DNA from: Oxalobacteraceae bacterium
GTDB lineage: Bacteria > Pseudomonadota > Gammaproteobacteria > Burkholderiales > Burkholderiaceae_D
Direction of reading: 5' to 3'
DNA: 10,807 nucleotides
Assembly (NCBI GenBank): GCA_003132085.1
Contig: PKWO01000175.1
Coordinates: 18,108-28,914, forward strand
In this document: piece by piece, positions 1 to 5,984 of the stretch
Position numbering within the stretch: the first letter of the stretch is position 1
Layout of the letters: every line of letters starts with the position of its first letter
Translations under genes and position numbers: made by a program
Notes under the pieces: model-generated
What the model was told of the DNA's origin: nothing
Database searches by the model: none
The model's input: the letters and a program-made list of their open reading frames with translations, nothing else

Positions 1-1363
1 TATCGTAGTCGCCGGTCAATGGTTGGGAAAACTTTTTGTTGTGGGTAGGGAAGTAGCCATTGTTGTCCACTGCGCCGGCATAGGCAAGTTGCGGCATCGC
101 AGCCAGCAAACCTTCTTGCAGCGCCGGCAACGCGCGATCGGTGAAAGAATCGAATGCGGTTGAATGTTTTTGCGGGTTGGTGTTGGGAATCGGTTTGTAA
201 CGGCGGTCAAATAGCGCTTCCCGGCTGATTTGACCGATGGCGATGGCTTCAGTAAAGATACGTCCGACTTCTTTTGCCGCCGCTTGCGCTGCCAGCCGGA
301 TCGCATCGTGAGGTGTTGCAACATGGGAGTCCGCCAGAGCGCCGGCGATTGCTTCTGCCCGTTCCGCCAGAGCCATGGCAGAATCCGCTGCTCGAGGCAG
401 GGCAGATTCGGTAGACAACATGCTGTCGCGAATCTGCGAAATCGTGTCGGTGATGACATGGGTGGTTTCGACATGCTCGCGCGATGCGCTGGCGATTTGC
501 TGGATCGCTTCCTCTGAGGCCCCTGATGAACGCTCAACGCTGGTGAGGAAAGCATGCACGCGTTCGACATTTTGCGCGGCTTCGCTCACTTTGTCGGTCA
601 AGGCTCGCATGCCGCCGGCCGCTTTTTCGGATTGATCGTTAATCTCTCGCACCATCACCCCGATTTCGTCGGTAGCCGATTTGGTGCGTTGCGCCAGTTG
701 TCTTACTTCGCCTGCCACTACCGCAAAGCCGCGTCCATGTTCGCCTGCGCGCGCAGCTTCAATTGCGGCATTGAGCGCCAACAAGTTGGTGCGGGCCGCG
801 ATCTCATTGATGACCTCGGTAATGCCATGAATACGGCGCGATTTTTCTTGTAGCGCCGTCATCGTCACGGATGCCGTTTGCGCGTCTTGTCGCGCGTTAC
901 TGATGTGGCGCAATCCTTGATCGACCTCCGTTCGCGCGGCCGCACTTTCACTTCGCACATCTGCTGCTACCTTGGATGCGCGCTCCGCATTGGCGGCCAT
1001 TTGCTTTGTCGTTATGACGTTTTGTTCTGAACTGTTGACGATCTCGTTAGTGGTTTGCACATCCTTTTCGATATTCTTTTTTACCGAATCGACGAAGTAG
1101 GAGGTTTCTGCCGCGCCAATCATGATTTGATCAATTTCCTCTCCTACCCTTTCTGCAAACCGTAGGGCGCCGGTATCACTTGTCTTGTGCACTGCATAAA
1201 TGGCAATCACCGCGCTGCAAGCAGAGGCAATTGCGGCGGACGGTACCGAGCCAAATCCCGGAGCCGCCAGCAGGCTTATCAAGAAGACCAAAATTAAGCT
1301 GATCAGTGTCGCTACAAAGAAAATCAGCACGTATCGAAACGGCTTGCGCTGCAGAAGCATCAT
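1..1363 (-). CDS. Methyl-accepting chemotaxis protein, 3' end cut by window edge
   Basis: Chemoreceptor that would pass signals to the CheW/CheA complex at the inner membrane. 454 codons are visible without a stop, and the C-terminus lies outside the window. Residues 9-33 and about 40-58 are two hydrophobic segments with only a few residues between them, so there is no room for a periplasmic sensor domain. The signalling hairpin is clear around residues 180-225: NEIAARTNLLALNAAIEAAR, then AGEHGRGFAVVAGEVRQLA, with the NAAIEAARAG asparagine at residue 198. A further globular segment follows the signalling domain and contains YKPIPNTNPQK (from residue 389) and YAGAVDNNGYFPTHNKKFSQP. Similar C-terminal extensions occur in many proteobacterial receptors and are probably Cache-like; that assignment is from memory. 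The start is one of two adjacent ATGs (1363 or 1360). A GGAG lies 4 bases before the first and 7 before the second, so 1360 has the better spacing. Confidence 0.95.
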   Translation of the reverse strand, partial: MMLLQRKPFRYVLIFFVATLISLILVFLISLLAAPGFGSVPSAAIASACSAVIAIYAVHKTSDTGALRFAERVGEEIDQIMIGAAETSYFVDSVKKNIEKDVQTTNEIVNSSEQNVITTKQMAANAERASKVAADVRSESAAARTEVDQGLRHISNARQDAQTASVTMTALQEKSRRIHGITEVINEIAARTNLLALNAAIEAARAGEHGRGFAVVAGEVRQLAQRTKSATDEIGVMVREINDQSEKAAGGMRALTDKVSEAAQNVERVHAFLTSVERSSGASEEAIQQIASASREHVETTHVITDTISQIRDSMLSTESALPRAADSAMALAERAEAIAGALADSHVATPHDAIRLAAQAAAKEVGRIFTEAIAIGQISREALFDRRYKPIPNTNPQKHSTAFDSFTDRALPALQEGLLAAMPQLAYAGAVDNNGYFPTHNKKFSQPLTGDYD

Positions 1364-1402
1364 TGTTCTCCGAAAACTTCGAGATCGGTTATAAACATTC
1401 GA

Positions 1403-1417
1403 CTTGATCAGATCAAG
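1403..1417. promoter_or_regulatory. Palindrome upstream of the chemoreceptor gene
   Basis: CTTGATC-A-GATCAAG is a perfect 7-1-7 palindrome centred about 47 bases upstream of the receptor start codon. This is the usual place for a dimeric regulator site over or beside a promoter. No specific regulator can be named. Confidence 0.4.
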
Positions 1418-1428
1418 CGCGCCATCTC

Positions 1429-1476
1429 ATGTGCCGTAGGCACTGGCTTGTTCTCTTGGGTATGAGGACGGCACAT
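1429..1476. repeat. Inverted repeat with a competing nested hairpin
   Basis: ATGTGCCGT (1429-1437) is the exact reverse complement of ACGGCACAT (1468-1476), with 30 bases between. The left arm also takes part in a tight hairpin, GTGCC-GTA-GGCAC (1431-1443). GTGCC can therefore pair with either of two GGCAC copies, giving two mutually exclusive folds. No T-run follows on either strand, so it is not a standard terminator. Confidence 0.45.
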
Positions 1477-1727
1477 ATTTCTGCGATATGCATCAGTCAT
1501 CAGCATAAGCGAGAACGGCTGAAAACAGTGACGCCAGCGCAAGAAAGATGCGGAAGCAGTCAGAAGCACTCTATCGTCTCTTAAATGCATCGTCGCCTTG
1601 GAAGACGTCAAATTCTTTTTATGGGCGAAGTATAACTACCGGATACTTACACCGATATTACAGAAGTCTACAATGAATTTACAGAAAGGCAATAACGCAG
1701 TTTCTTGCGGAAGTAGAATTGATTCAA

Positions 1728-1753
1728 TCAGTGTAATTCGGCAGTGTAATTCG
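1728..1753. repeat. 13-bp tandem direct repeat
   Basis: The 12-mer CAGTGTAATTCG occurs at 1729-1740 and again at 1742-1753, giving a 13-bp period with one changed base in the full unit. It lies in a stretch without genes. It could be a replication-slippage duplication or a paired protein-binding site. Confidence 0.6.
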
Positions 1754-1920
1754 CCGTGGCACAGAGCCGTAAATACATACCTGACACATTGGCCGAAGCC
1801 GCTCAAATGGACTGCAAGTGCTTTACGGTTCTTGGCTGCCTTGCAGCGCGATGTGCTCTTCACGTGCTAACAATTGCCTGACAATTGCGCGTGACGGCTT
1901 TTCGCCGCACATCGAGACGC

Positions 1921-2619
1921 CTAATGCAGAAGCTGCTCCGCACCGCAGCATTTCTTGAATTTCTTGCCGCTACCGCAAGGGCATTCGTCGTTGCGCCCAG
2001 TTTTTGGTGTGTCGCGTTGCAGCGTCGTGACCGCCGATTTGCGGTGCGGCAGCCAAAAGCGGTAAATTTCAGGAATAGATGCTTCAATTTCGATTGCCAG
2101 TTTATGGCATTTGATCGGGTTGTCGACCAGCGTCATTTCTTCTTCTTCGATTTCTTCCGCGCCCAACAGGTAGATGGGGCGCATCAGCGGCGCGATGTTT
2201 GAGTTCCAGATCGGTTGCCATGCTTCTTCGCACAGGCGCATGCCTTCCCAAAACCCCCAGGCCCATGCTTCGCCATCGGCAACCTTGCGTCCTTCCCACT
2301 CATGTTCGCAAAATAGCGGCTCGAACTCCTTCGGCGCCACTTCCAGTGTGATCGCAATTTCATTCATATAGCGCATAATCAGACTGACGATGCGTTCGCA
2401 TTCCTTGTCGGATTTGAACGCGGGCGGACCGTCGCTGGAGGTGCCCCATACCTGTGGCAGCCATTCCGCCAACGGTATTTCTTGCGGGCCGATGGTCAGG
2501 GCAGTCAGGTAGCCGTGCAGCGAATCCATCGTCATGCAATCGTCGGCGCAGCGGTTGGACAGTAAAAACTTGTCTAGTTCGTTGAATTCTTTGTCGGAAA
2601 GCGGTTGATCGAGTTGCAT
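1921..2619 (-). CDS. UPF0149 (YecA-like) family protein with C-terminal SEC-C zinc motif
   Basis: 232-residue soluble protein of the UPF0149/YecA type. The family is widespread in proteobacteria and its function is poorly defined. The N-terminal part, with LSDKEFNELDKFLLSNR and MDSLHGYLTALTIGP, and the central acidic helix-rich region with EEIEEEEM fit this family. The last 25 residues contain NDECPCGSGKKFKKCCG, a SEC-C motif with Cys213, Cys215, Cys224 and Cys225. In SecA and other proteins this motif binds zinc. The length is close to the roughly 220 residues of E. coli YecA. I chose the ATG at 2619 because the protein then begins MQLDQPLSDKEF as the family does. A TTG in the same frame at 2694 would add 25 unlikely residues. 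No clear Shine-Dalgarno sequence precedes 2619. The gene is divergent from the kinase gene at 2754. Confidence 0.9.
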   Translation of the reverse strand: MQLDQPLSDKEFNELDKFLLSNRCADDCMTMDSLHGYLTALTIGPQEIPLAEWLPQVWGTSSDGPPAFKSDKECERIVSLIMRYMNEIAITLEVAPKEFEPLFCEHEWEGRKVADGEAWAWGFWEGMRLCEEAWQPIWNSNIAPLMRPIYLLGAEEIEEEEMTLVDNPIKCHKLAIEIEASIPEIYRFWLPHRKSAVTTLQRDTPKTGRNDECPCGSGKKFKKCCGAEQLLH

Positions 2620-2711
2620 GTCGGTAGATGGGTTGGTTGCTGGATGCTGGGCAGTGTAAAGCGTTGCCAGACAGGATACTCGTCTCACAGTCAAGCATCA
2701 ACCATTTCCAG

Positions 2712-2733
2712 AATGATCGAACCGATCAATCGG
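2712..2733. promoter_or_regulatory. Overlapping palindromes between divergent genes
   Basis: TGATCG-AAC-CGATCA (2714-2728) is a perfect 6-3-6 palindrome. A second palindrome, CCGAT-CA-ATCGG (2722-2733), overlaps it. They lie in the 134-base gap between two divergently transcribed genes, about 20 bases before the kinase start codon. An operator or a promoter-proximal binding site is plausible. No regulator family is indicated. Confidence 0.4.
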
Positions 2734-2753
2734 ATGGGCCGTACAATGATCGC

Positions 2754-3746
2754 ATGAATACACTGGAAAGCCCCTCGTTCGCCTATTTGACTCCCGATAC
2801 CGTGCTCGATGCGCTCGACAGCGTCGGCTTGAGGGGGGATGGCCGTTTGCTGGCGTTAAATAGCTACGAAAATCGGGTCTACCAGCTTGGGATGGAAGAC
2901 GGACCGCCGCTGATTGCCAAATTTTACCGGCCGGCACGCTGGAGCGATGCGGCGATTCTGGAAGAGCATGCGTTTGTGCACACCCTGGTCGAGCGCGAGA
3001 TTCCGGTGGTGCCGGCAACGGCATTGGCCGACGGTAAGACGCTGCATGCGTACGACGGAATTCGTTTTGCGGTATTTGCAAAACACGGCGGCCGTGCGCC
3101 GGAACTCGAAGATCGCGTGACATTGGAATGGATGGGGCGTTTTATCGGACGGATTCATGCGGTCGGCGCAATTGAAGCTTTCCAGCACCGGCCGACCTTG
3201 AATATTCGGAGTTTTGGCGAAGAGCCGCGCGACTACTTGCTGCGGCACGAATTCATTCCGCTCGACCTGCTGAGCGCCTATACCAGCGTGGCCGCACAGG
3301 CGTTGGAGGGCGTGCAACGCTGTTTTGAACGGGCCGGCGAAGTACTCACGCTGCGCCTCCACGGCGACTGTCACTCGGGGAATGTATTGTGGACAGACGA
3401 TGGCCCGCACTTTGTCGATTTCGACGATAGCCGCATGGGACCGGCAGTGCAGGACTTATGGATGCTGTTGTCCGGGGACCGGACAGATATGGTGCGGCAA
3501 TTATCCGATCTTCTGAGCGGCTATGAAGATTTTTTCGATTTCAATCCGCGCGAATTGCATTTGATCGAGGCATTGCGAACCTTGCGCTTGATTCATTATT
3601 CGGCGTGGCTGGCCCGGCGTTGGGACGACCCGGCGTTTCCGGTGGCGTTTCCATGGTTTAACACACAACGCTATTGGCAGGATCGCATTCTTGAATTGCG
3701 CGAGCAGGTGGCATTGATGGACGAGCCGCCGCTATGGCCTGCCTAG
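2754..3746 (+). CDS. srkA: SrkA (YihE)-like stress response protein kinase
   Basis: 330-residue cytosolic kinase of the aminoglycoside-phosphotransferase-like fold, close in length to E. coli SrkA (328). In E. coli, SrkA is a Ser/Thr kinase in the Cpx envelope-stress regulon that limits programmed cell death after stress. That role is carried over from the family, not shown here. Visible landmarks are a probable ATP-binding lysine (K56 in LIAKFYRP), the catalytic loop HGDCHSGN with Asp205 and Asn210, and the metal-binding aspartate Asp222 in FVDFDD (the DFG equivalent). All are intact, so it should be active. LNSYENRVYQLG near residue 40 is a characteristic family stretch. The ATG at 2754 gives MNTLESPSFAYLTPDTVLDAL, which fits the family N-terminus; longer in-frame alternatives do not. 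There is no strong Shine-Dalgarno sequence. It faces a small minus-strand gene at its 3' end. Confidence 0.93.
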   Translation: MNTLESPSFAYLTPDTVLDALDSVGLRGDGRLLALNSYENRVYQLGMEDGPPLIAKFYRPARWSDAAILEEHAFVHTLVEREIPVVPATALADGKTLHAYDGIRFAVFAKHGGRAPELEDRVTLEWMGRFIGRIHAVGAIEAFQHRPTLNIRSFGEEPRDYLLRHEFIPLDLLSAYTSVAAQALEGVQRCFERAGEVLTLRLHGDCHSGNVLWTDDGPHFVDFDDSRMGPAVQDLWMLLSGDRTDMVRQLSDLLSGYEDFFDFNPRELHLIEALRTLRLIHYSAWLARRWDDPAFPVAFPWFNTQRYWQDRILELREQVALMDEPPLWPA

Positions 3747-3816
3747 TGTAATGTTGCATGTTGGATAAATTTGTCGGAAGATCGCGCAACATCGAAGCTG
3801 ATGTGAGAACAGCCTC

Positions 3817-4155
3817 TTATACTTTTTGTGCTGATTTTGCCAACTTATCCAGTGCTTTGATGATGTCGTCCGCCGAAGCATGGCTATTTGATATCAGCAC
3901 CGCATATTCGATAGCGTCGTCACGTTTGGTCTTGGCAAAATAAGAAAGTAGATAATCTGCGCTCTCGACGTCCGCGTTGCCTCTTTTGTCCTCTTTGGCC
4001 AAGCGCCGAACGTACCAGACAGCATAACCGTTAGTTTCTTCGCAGCAATATATCTCAGCGGAGTGATGGGGGCCGAGCGGGTGTTCTTCCGGATCGGTGT
4101 GCCAGATGACCTTGCGCCAAAGATGATTCTTCTTCGTTTCCGGAACTAGATGCAT
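3817..4155 (-). CDS. Small hypothetical protein, 112 residues
   Basis: I do not recognise this protein. It is soluble, with no signal peptide or membrane segment. The N-terminal half is rich in His and aromatic residues (WRKVIWHTDPEEHPLGPHHSAEIYCC, given here as two overlapping stretches: WRKVIWHTDPEEHP and GPHHSAEIYCC). The C-terminal half looks helical and charged, ending in ADDIIKALDKLAKSAQKV. The evidence that it is real is a strong ribosome binding site, AGGAGGG, 5-6 bases before the ATG at 4155, and a uniform, protein-like composition. It lies 60 bases downstream of the AsnC-type regulator on the same strand with no clear terminator between, so the two could share a transcript. It converges on the SrkA-like gene with a 70-base gap. 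That gap holds only a wide-loop inverted repeat (ATGTTGC 3751-3757, GCAACAT 3786-3792). Confidence 0.75.
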   Translation of the reverse strand: MHLVPETKKNHLWRKVIWHTDPEEHPLGPHHSAEIYCCEETNGYAVWYVRRLAKEDKRGNADVESADYLLSYFAKTKRDDAIEYAVLISNSHASADDIIKALDKLAKSAQKV

Positions 4156-4215
4156 CGCACCCTCCTGTCAATATCGTTGAGGTACCCGGTTGGATAGTGT
4201 TGATTCAATCCAAGT

Positions 4216-4662
4216 TCAAATTGGACTGCGATCTATTCGTTTGGTCAAAATGATCGATGTTGCGGTTTGCCGCACACCTTCCGTGGTACCTATCCGATCC
4301 AGTAAACGGTCCAGTTCGCCGGTCGATTGGCAACGCAACGTCAGCATATAGTCTACCGTACCGCTGACCGCACATAAGGTTTCCACTTCGGGCATTTTTT
4401 GCAACATGTTGACCAAGGCCGCAGAGTTGCGCGGATCGGCCGAAATGCCGACATACGCGCGCACTGCCGGTTGATATAGTTCCTGATTGAGCCTGAGTCC
4501 GTAGCCGGCAATGATGCCGCGCTTTTCCATGCCGCCGATGCGGGCGATTGCGGTCGTTCTTGCAATCGAGACACGCTTGGCGATCGTCGATATCGGCATG
4601 CGCGCATCATCCATCAGCAGGGCCAAAATCTTGTTGTCGATGTCATCCAGATTGAGCTTCAT
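4216..4662 (-). CDS. Lrp/AsnC-family transcriptional regulator
   Basis: 148-residue regulator with the normal family architecture. The N-terminal helix-turn-helix (about residues 5-50) begins LDDIDNKILALLMDDARMP and has ISTIAKRVSIARTTAIARI as the DNA-reading part. The C-terminal RAM/AsnC ligand-binding domain (about 65-142) includes VRAYVGISADP, VETLCAVSGTVDYMLTLRC and ILTKRI. These proteins form dimers and octamers and respond to amino acids. The gene is divergent from the lysine-degradation operon (start codons 200 bases apart). By analogy with AsnC-type regulators beside catabolic genes, it probably senses lysine or a breakdown product and controls that operon. This function is inferred from position. 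The ATG at 4662 is the family-typical start; its ribosome binding site is weak (GGA close to the ATG). Confidence 0.93.
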   Translation of the reverse strand: MKLNLDDIDNKILALLMDDARMPISTIAKRVSIARTTAIARIGGMEKRGIIAGYGLRLNQELYQPAVRAYVGISADPRNSAALVNMLQKMPEVETLCAVSGTVDYMLTLRCQSTGELDRLLDRIGTTEGVRQTATSIILTKRIDRSPI

Positions 4663-4680
4663 GATCCAATATGTATTTTA

Positions 4681-4708
4681 TTGCTGTCAATTTGTATCGT
4701 CATAATAC
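4681..4708 (+). promoter_or_regulatory. Possible promoter for the lysine-degradation operon
   Basis: TTGCTG (4681-4686), a 16-base spacer, then TAATAC (4703-4708). It fits a sigma-70 promoter with an imperfect -35 box. On the other strand the same -10 area reads TATTAT, so a divergent promoter for the regulator gene could overlap it. If this promoter is used, the 15-bp repeats at 4725-4784 would lie in the transcribed leader. Confidence 0.3.
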
Positions 4709-4724
4709 ATTTTGCCTGCATTTT

Positions 4725-4784
4725 ACACGCTATTGTCTGACACGCACTCGCTTTACACTCTTCGTACGGACACGCTGGGTACTT
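4725..4784. repeat. Four 15-bp-phased direct repeats, candidate AsnC-type regulator sites
   Basis: ACACGCT at 4725, ACACGCA at 4740, ACACTCT at 4755 and ACACGCT at 4770 are spaced exactly 15 bp apart. They lie in the control region between the AsnC-type regulator and the operon it faces. Lrp/AsnC proteins commonly bind arrays of short sites, so a cooperative binding array is a reasonable reading. The bases between the repeat cores are not conserved. Confidence 0.5.
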
Positions 4785-4827
4785 CCAAGTTGGATTGCCT
4801 GCAATAAGTTGACGAAGCGGTTGGCAA

Positions 4828-4842
4828 GCCGCCACGCGCGGC
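4828..4842 (+). promoter_or_regulatory. Leader hairpin just before the ribosome binding site
   Basis: GCCGC (4828-4832) pairs with GCGGC (4838-4842) around a 5-base loop, ending 9 bases before the GGAGAG ribosome binding site of the gene at 4862. The left arm could instead pair with GCGG at 4817-4820. Two exclusive folds are possible, but nothing shows that they are used. Confidence 0.25.
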
Positions 4843-4861
4843 AAATGACTGGAGAGATAAA

Positions 4862-5956
4862 ATGAAGAAAACCAAACTGATCCTATTGGGCGCAGGCAAA
4901 ATCGGCGACGCCATCCTCAATCTTCTGTCTCACAGCGGGGACTATGAATTGACCGTTGCCGATCGTGACCCGAAGCGCATGGAGTACCTGAAGCAAGCCG
5001 AATTCCCGAACGTCGCCATGGTGCAAGCGGATCTGTCCGACGCCGGCGCGGTTGCCGATTTGATCAGCGGCCACGATGTTACTTTGTCCGCATGTCCTTA
5101 CTTCCTGACTCCGGTAATCGCCGCTGCGGCAAAGAAAGCCAAGTCGCATTATTTCGACTTGACGGAAGATGTCGAGAGTACGCGCATCGTCAAGCAATTG
5201 GCGGACAATGCCGACACCGCATTTGTGCCGCAGTGCGGCCTGGCTCCCGGTTTTATTTCGATCGTTGCCGCCGATGTCGCCAGTCGTTTTGAGCAATTGC
5301 GCGACGTGAATATGCGGGTCGGCGCGCTGCCGACTTACCCGAGCAATGCATTGAAATACAACTTGACTTGGAGTACCGACGGCTTGATCAACGAATACTG
5401 CAATCCGTGCGAAGCGATTGTGGACGGCGCTGTGCGCGAAACCTCGCCGCTGGAAGAAATGGAGCGCTTTTCACTGGACGGCATCGACTACGAAGCCTTC
5501 AATACTTCAGGAGGCTTGGGCACCTTGTGCGAAAGCCTGCAAGGCAGAGTGCAGAACTTGAATTACAAGACAGTGCGCTATCCAGGGCATCGCGATATCA
5601 TTAAAATGCTGGTGCGCGATTTGCAACTGGGTCAATTGGACCGCCGCCACATCCTGAAAGAAGTGATGGAAGCCTCGATCCCGATCACCAAGCAAGACGT
5701 CGTATTGGTATTCGTCAGCGTGGTTGGCACGCGCGAAGGCCGCCTGGAACAAGAAACCTACGCGAAGAAAATTTATAGTCAAAACGTCAATGGACAATTG
5801 CTGTCGGCAATTCAACTGACAACCGCTTCCGGTATTTGCGCGATGGTCGATCTGGTGGTGCAAGGGAAATTGCCGAATCGCGGATTGGTGCGCCAAGAGC
5901 AAACCAATCTGGAAGACTTTTTGTCCAATCGTTTTGGACGTTACTATGCAGCTTGA
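4862..5956 (+). CDS. Saccharopine dehydrogenase-family enzyme, probable L-lysine 6-dehydrogenase
   Basis: 364-residue cytosolic NAD(P)-dependent oxidoreductase. The N-terminus is a Rossmann fold with GAGKIG at residues 10-15. Asp34 lies at the end of the second strand (TVADRD), which favours NAD over NADP. The segments VPQCGLAPGFISIVAADVAS and LTWSTDGLINEYCNPCEAI are typical of the saccharopine dehydrogenase/lysine dehydrogenase family. No lysine-ketoglutarate reductase domain is fused to it or encoded nearby. The next gene uses alpha-aminoadipate semialdehyde. I therefore infer oxidative deamination of L-lysine at its 6-amino group to that semialdehyde (in equilibrium with piperideine-6-carboxylate), rather than saccharopine cleavage. 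Both reactions belong to this family, so the exact substrate is uncertain. The ATG at 4862 has a good ribosome binding site (GGAGAG, 5 bases away). The next gene starts 28 bases after the stop codon, consistent with one operon. Confidence 0.85.
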   Translation: MKKTKLILLGAGKIGDAILNLLSHSGDYELTVADRDPKRMEYLKQAEFPNVAMVQADLSDAGAVADLISGHDVTLSACPYFLTPVIAAAAKKAKSHYFDLTEDVESTRIVKQLADNADTAFVPQCGLAPGFISIVAADVASRFEQLRDVNMRVGALPTYPSNALKYNLTWSTDGLINEYCNPCEAIVDGAVRETSPLEEMERFSLDGIDYEAFNTSGGLGTLCESLQGRVQNLNYKTVRYPGHRDIIKMLVRDLQLGQLDRRHILKEVMEASIPITKQDVVLVFVSVVGTREGRLEQETYAKKIYSQNVNGQLLSAIQLTTASGICAMVDLVVQGKLPNRGLVRQEQTNLEDFLSNRFGRYYAA

Positions 5957-5972
5957 TTCTGCAGCTTGATTG
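5947..5972. repeat. 13-bp tandem duplication across a stop codon
   Basis: TGCAGCTTGATT occurs at 5947-5958 and again at 5960-5971, a 13-bp period. The first copy contains the last codons and TGA of the dehydrogenase gene. The second lies in the gap just before the ribosome binding site of the next gene. It looks like a slippage duplication that lengthened the intergenic spacer. Confidence 0.75.
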
Positions 5973-5984
5973 AGGAGAGGGTCG

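Larger units (their letters stand above)
1364..1920. other. Gene-poor intergenic region with inverted repeats
   Basis: About 560 bases between the start of the receptor gene and the end of the UPF0149 gene. I see no convincing gene. The short frames on both strands have no good ribosome binding site and no recognisable protein features. The region does hold a perfect palindrome at 1403-1417, a 9-base inverted repeat at 1429-1437/1468-1476 with a nested 5-3-5 hairpin, a 6-9-6 inverted repeat at 1628-1648, and a 13-bp tandem duplication at 1728-1753. At its right edge (1891-1910) is an imperfect hairpin without a T-run, which may lie at the 3' end of the UPF0149 transcript. Control sites or an untranslated RNA are possible but unproven. 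Confidence 0.6.

Noticed and set aside
230..853. Overlapping plus-strand frames of 86-99 codons opposite the chemoreceptor
   Set aside because: They lie antisense to a clear receptor coding frame, have no domain features, and are explained by the codon pattern of the real gene.
1408..1870. Short frames on both strands in the gene-poor region
   Set aside because: They overlap one another on opposite strands, lack good ribosome binding sites and show no protein-like pattern.
1891..1910. Hairpin after the UPF0149 gene as a terminator
   Set aside because: It has a bulged stem and no T-run on the minus strand, so rho-independent termination is not supported.
3751..3792. Inverted repeat ATGTTGC/GCAACAT between convergent genes as a terminator
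   Set aside because: The loop is 28 bases and no T-run follows on either strand.
4209..4225. TCCAA/TTGGA inverted repeat across the end of the AsnC-type regulator gene
   Set aside because: It has only 5-base arms, partly within coding sequence, and no T-run.
4671..4865. 64-codon frame before the lysine-degradation operon, ending in an ATGA overlap
   Set aside because: There is no ribosome binding site, it starts inside the probable promoter, and its composition is odd. It is kept only as a note on the 15-bp repeats.
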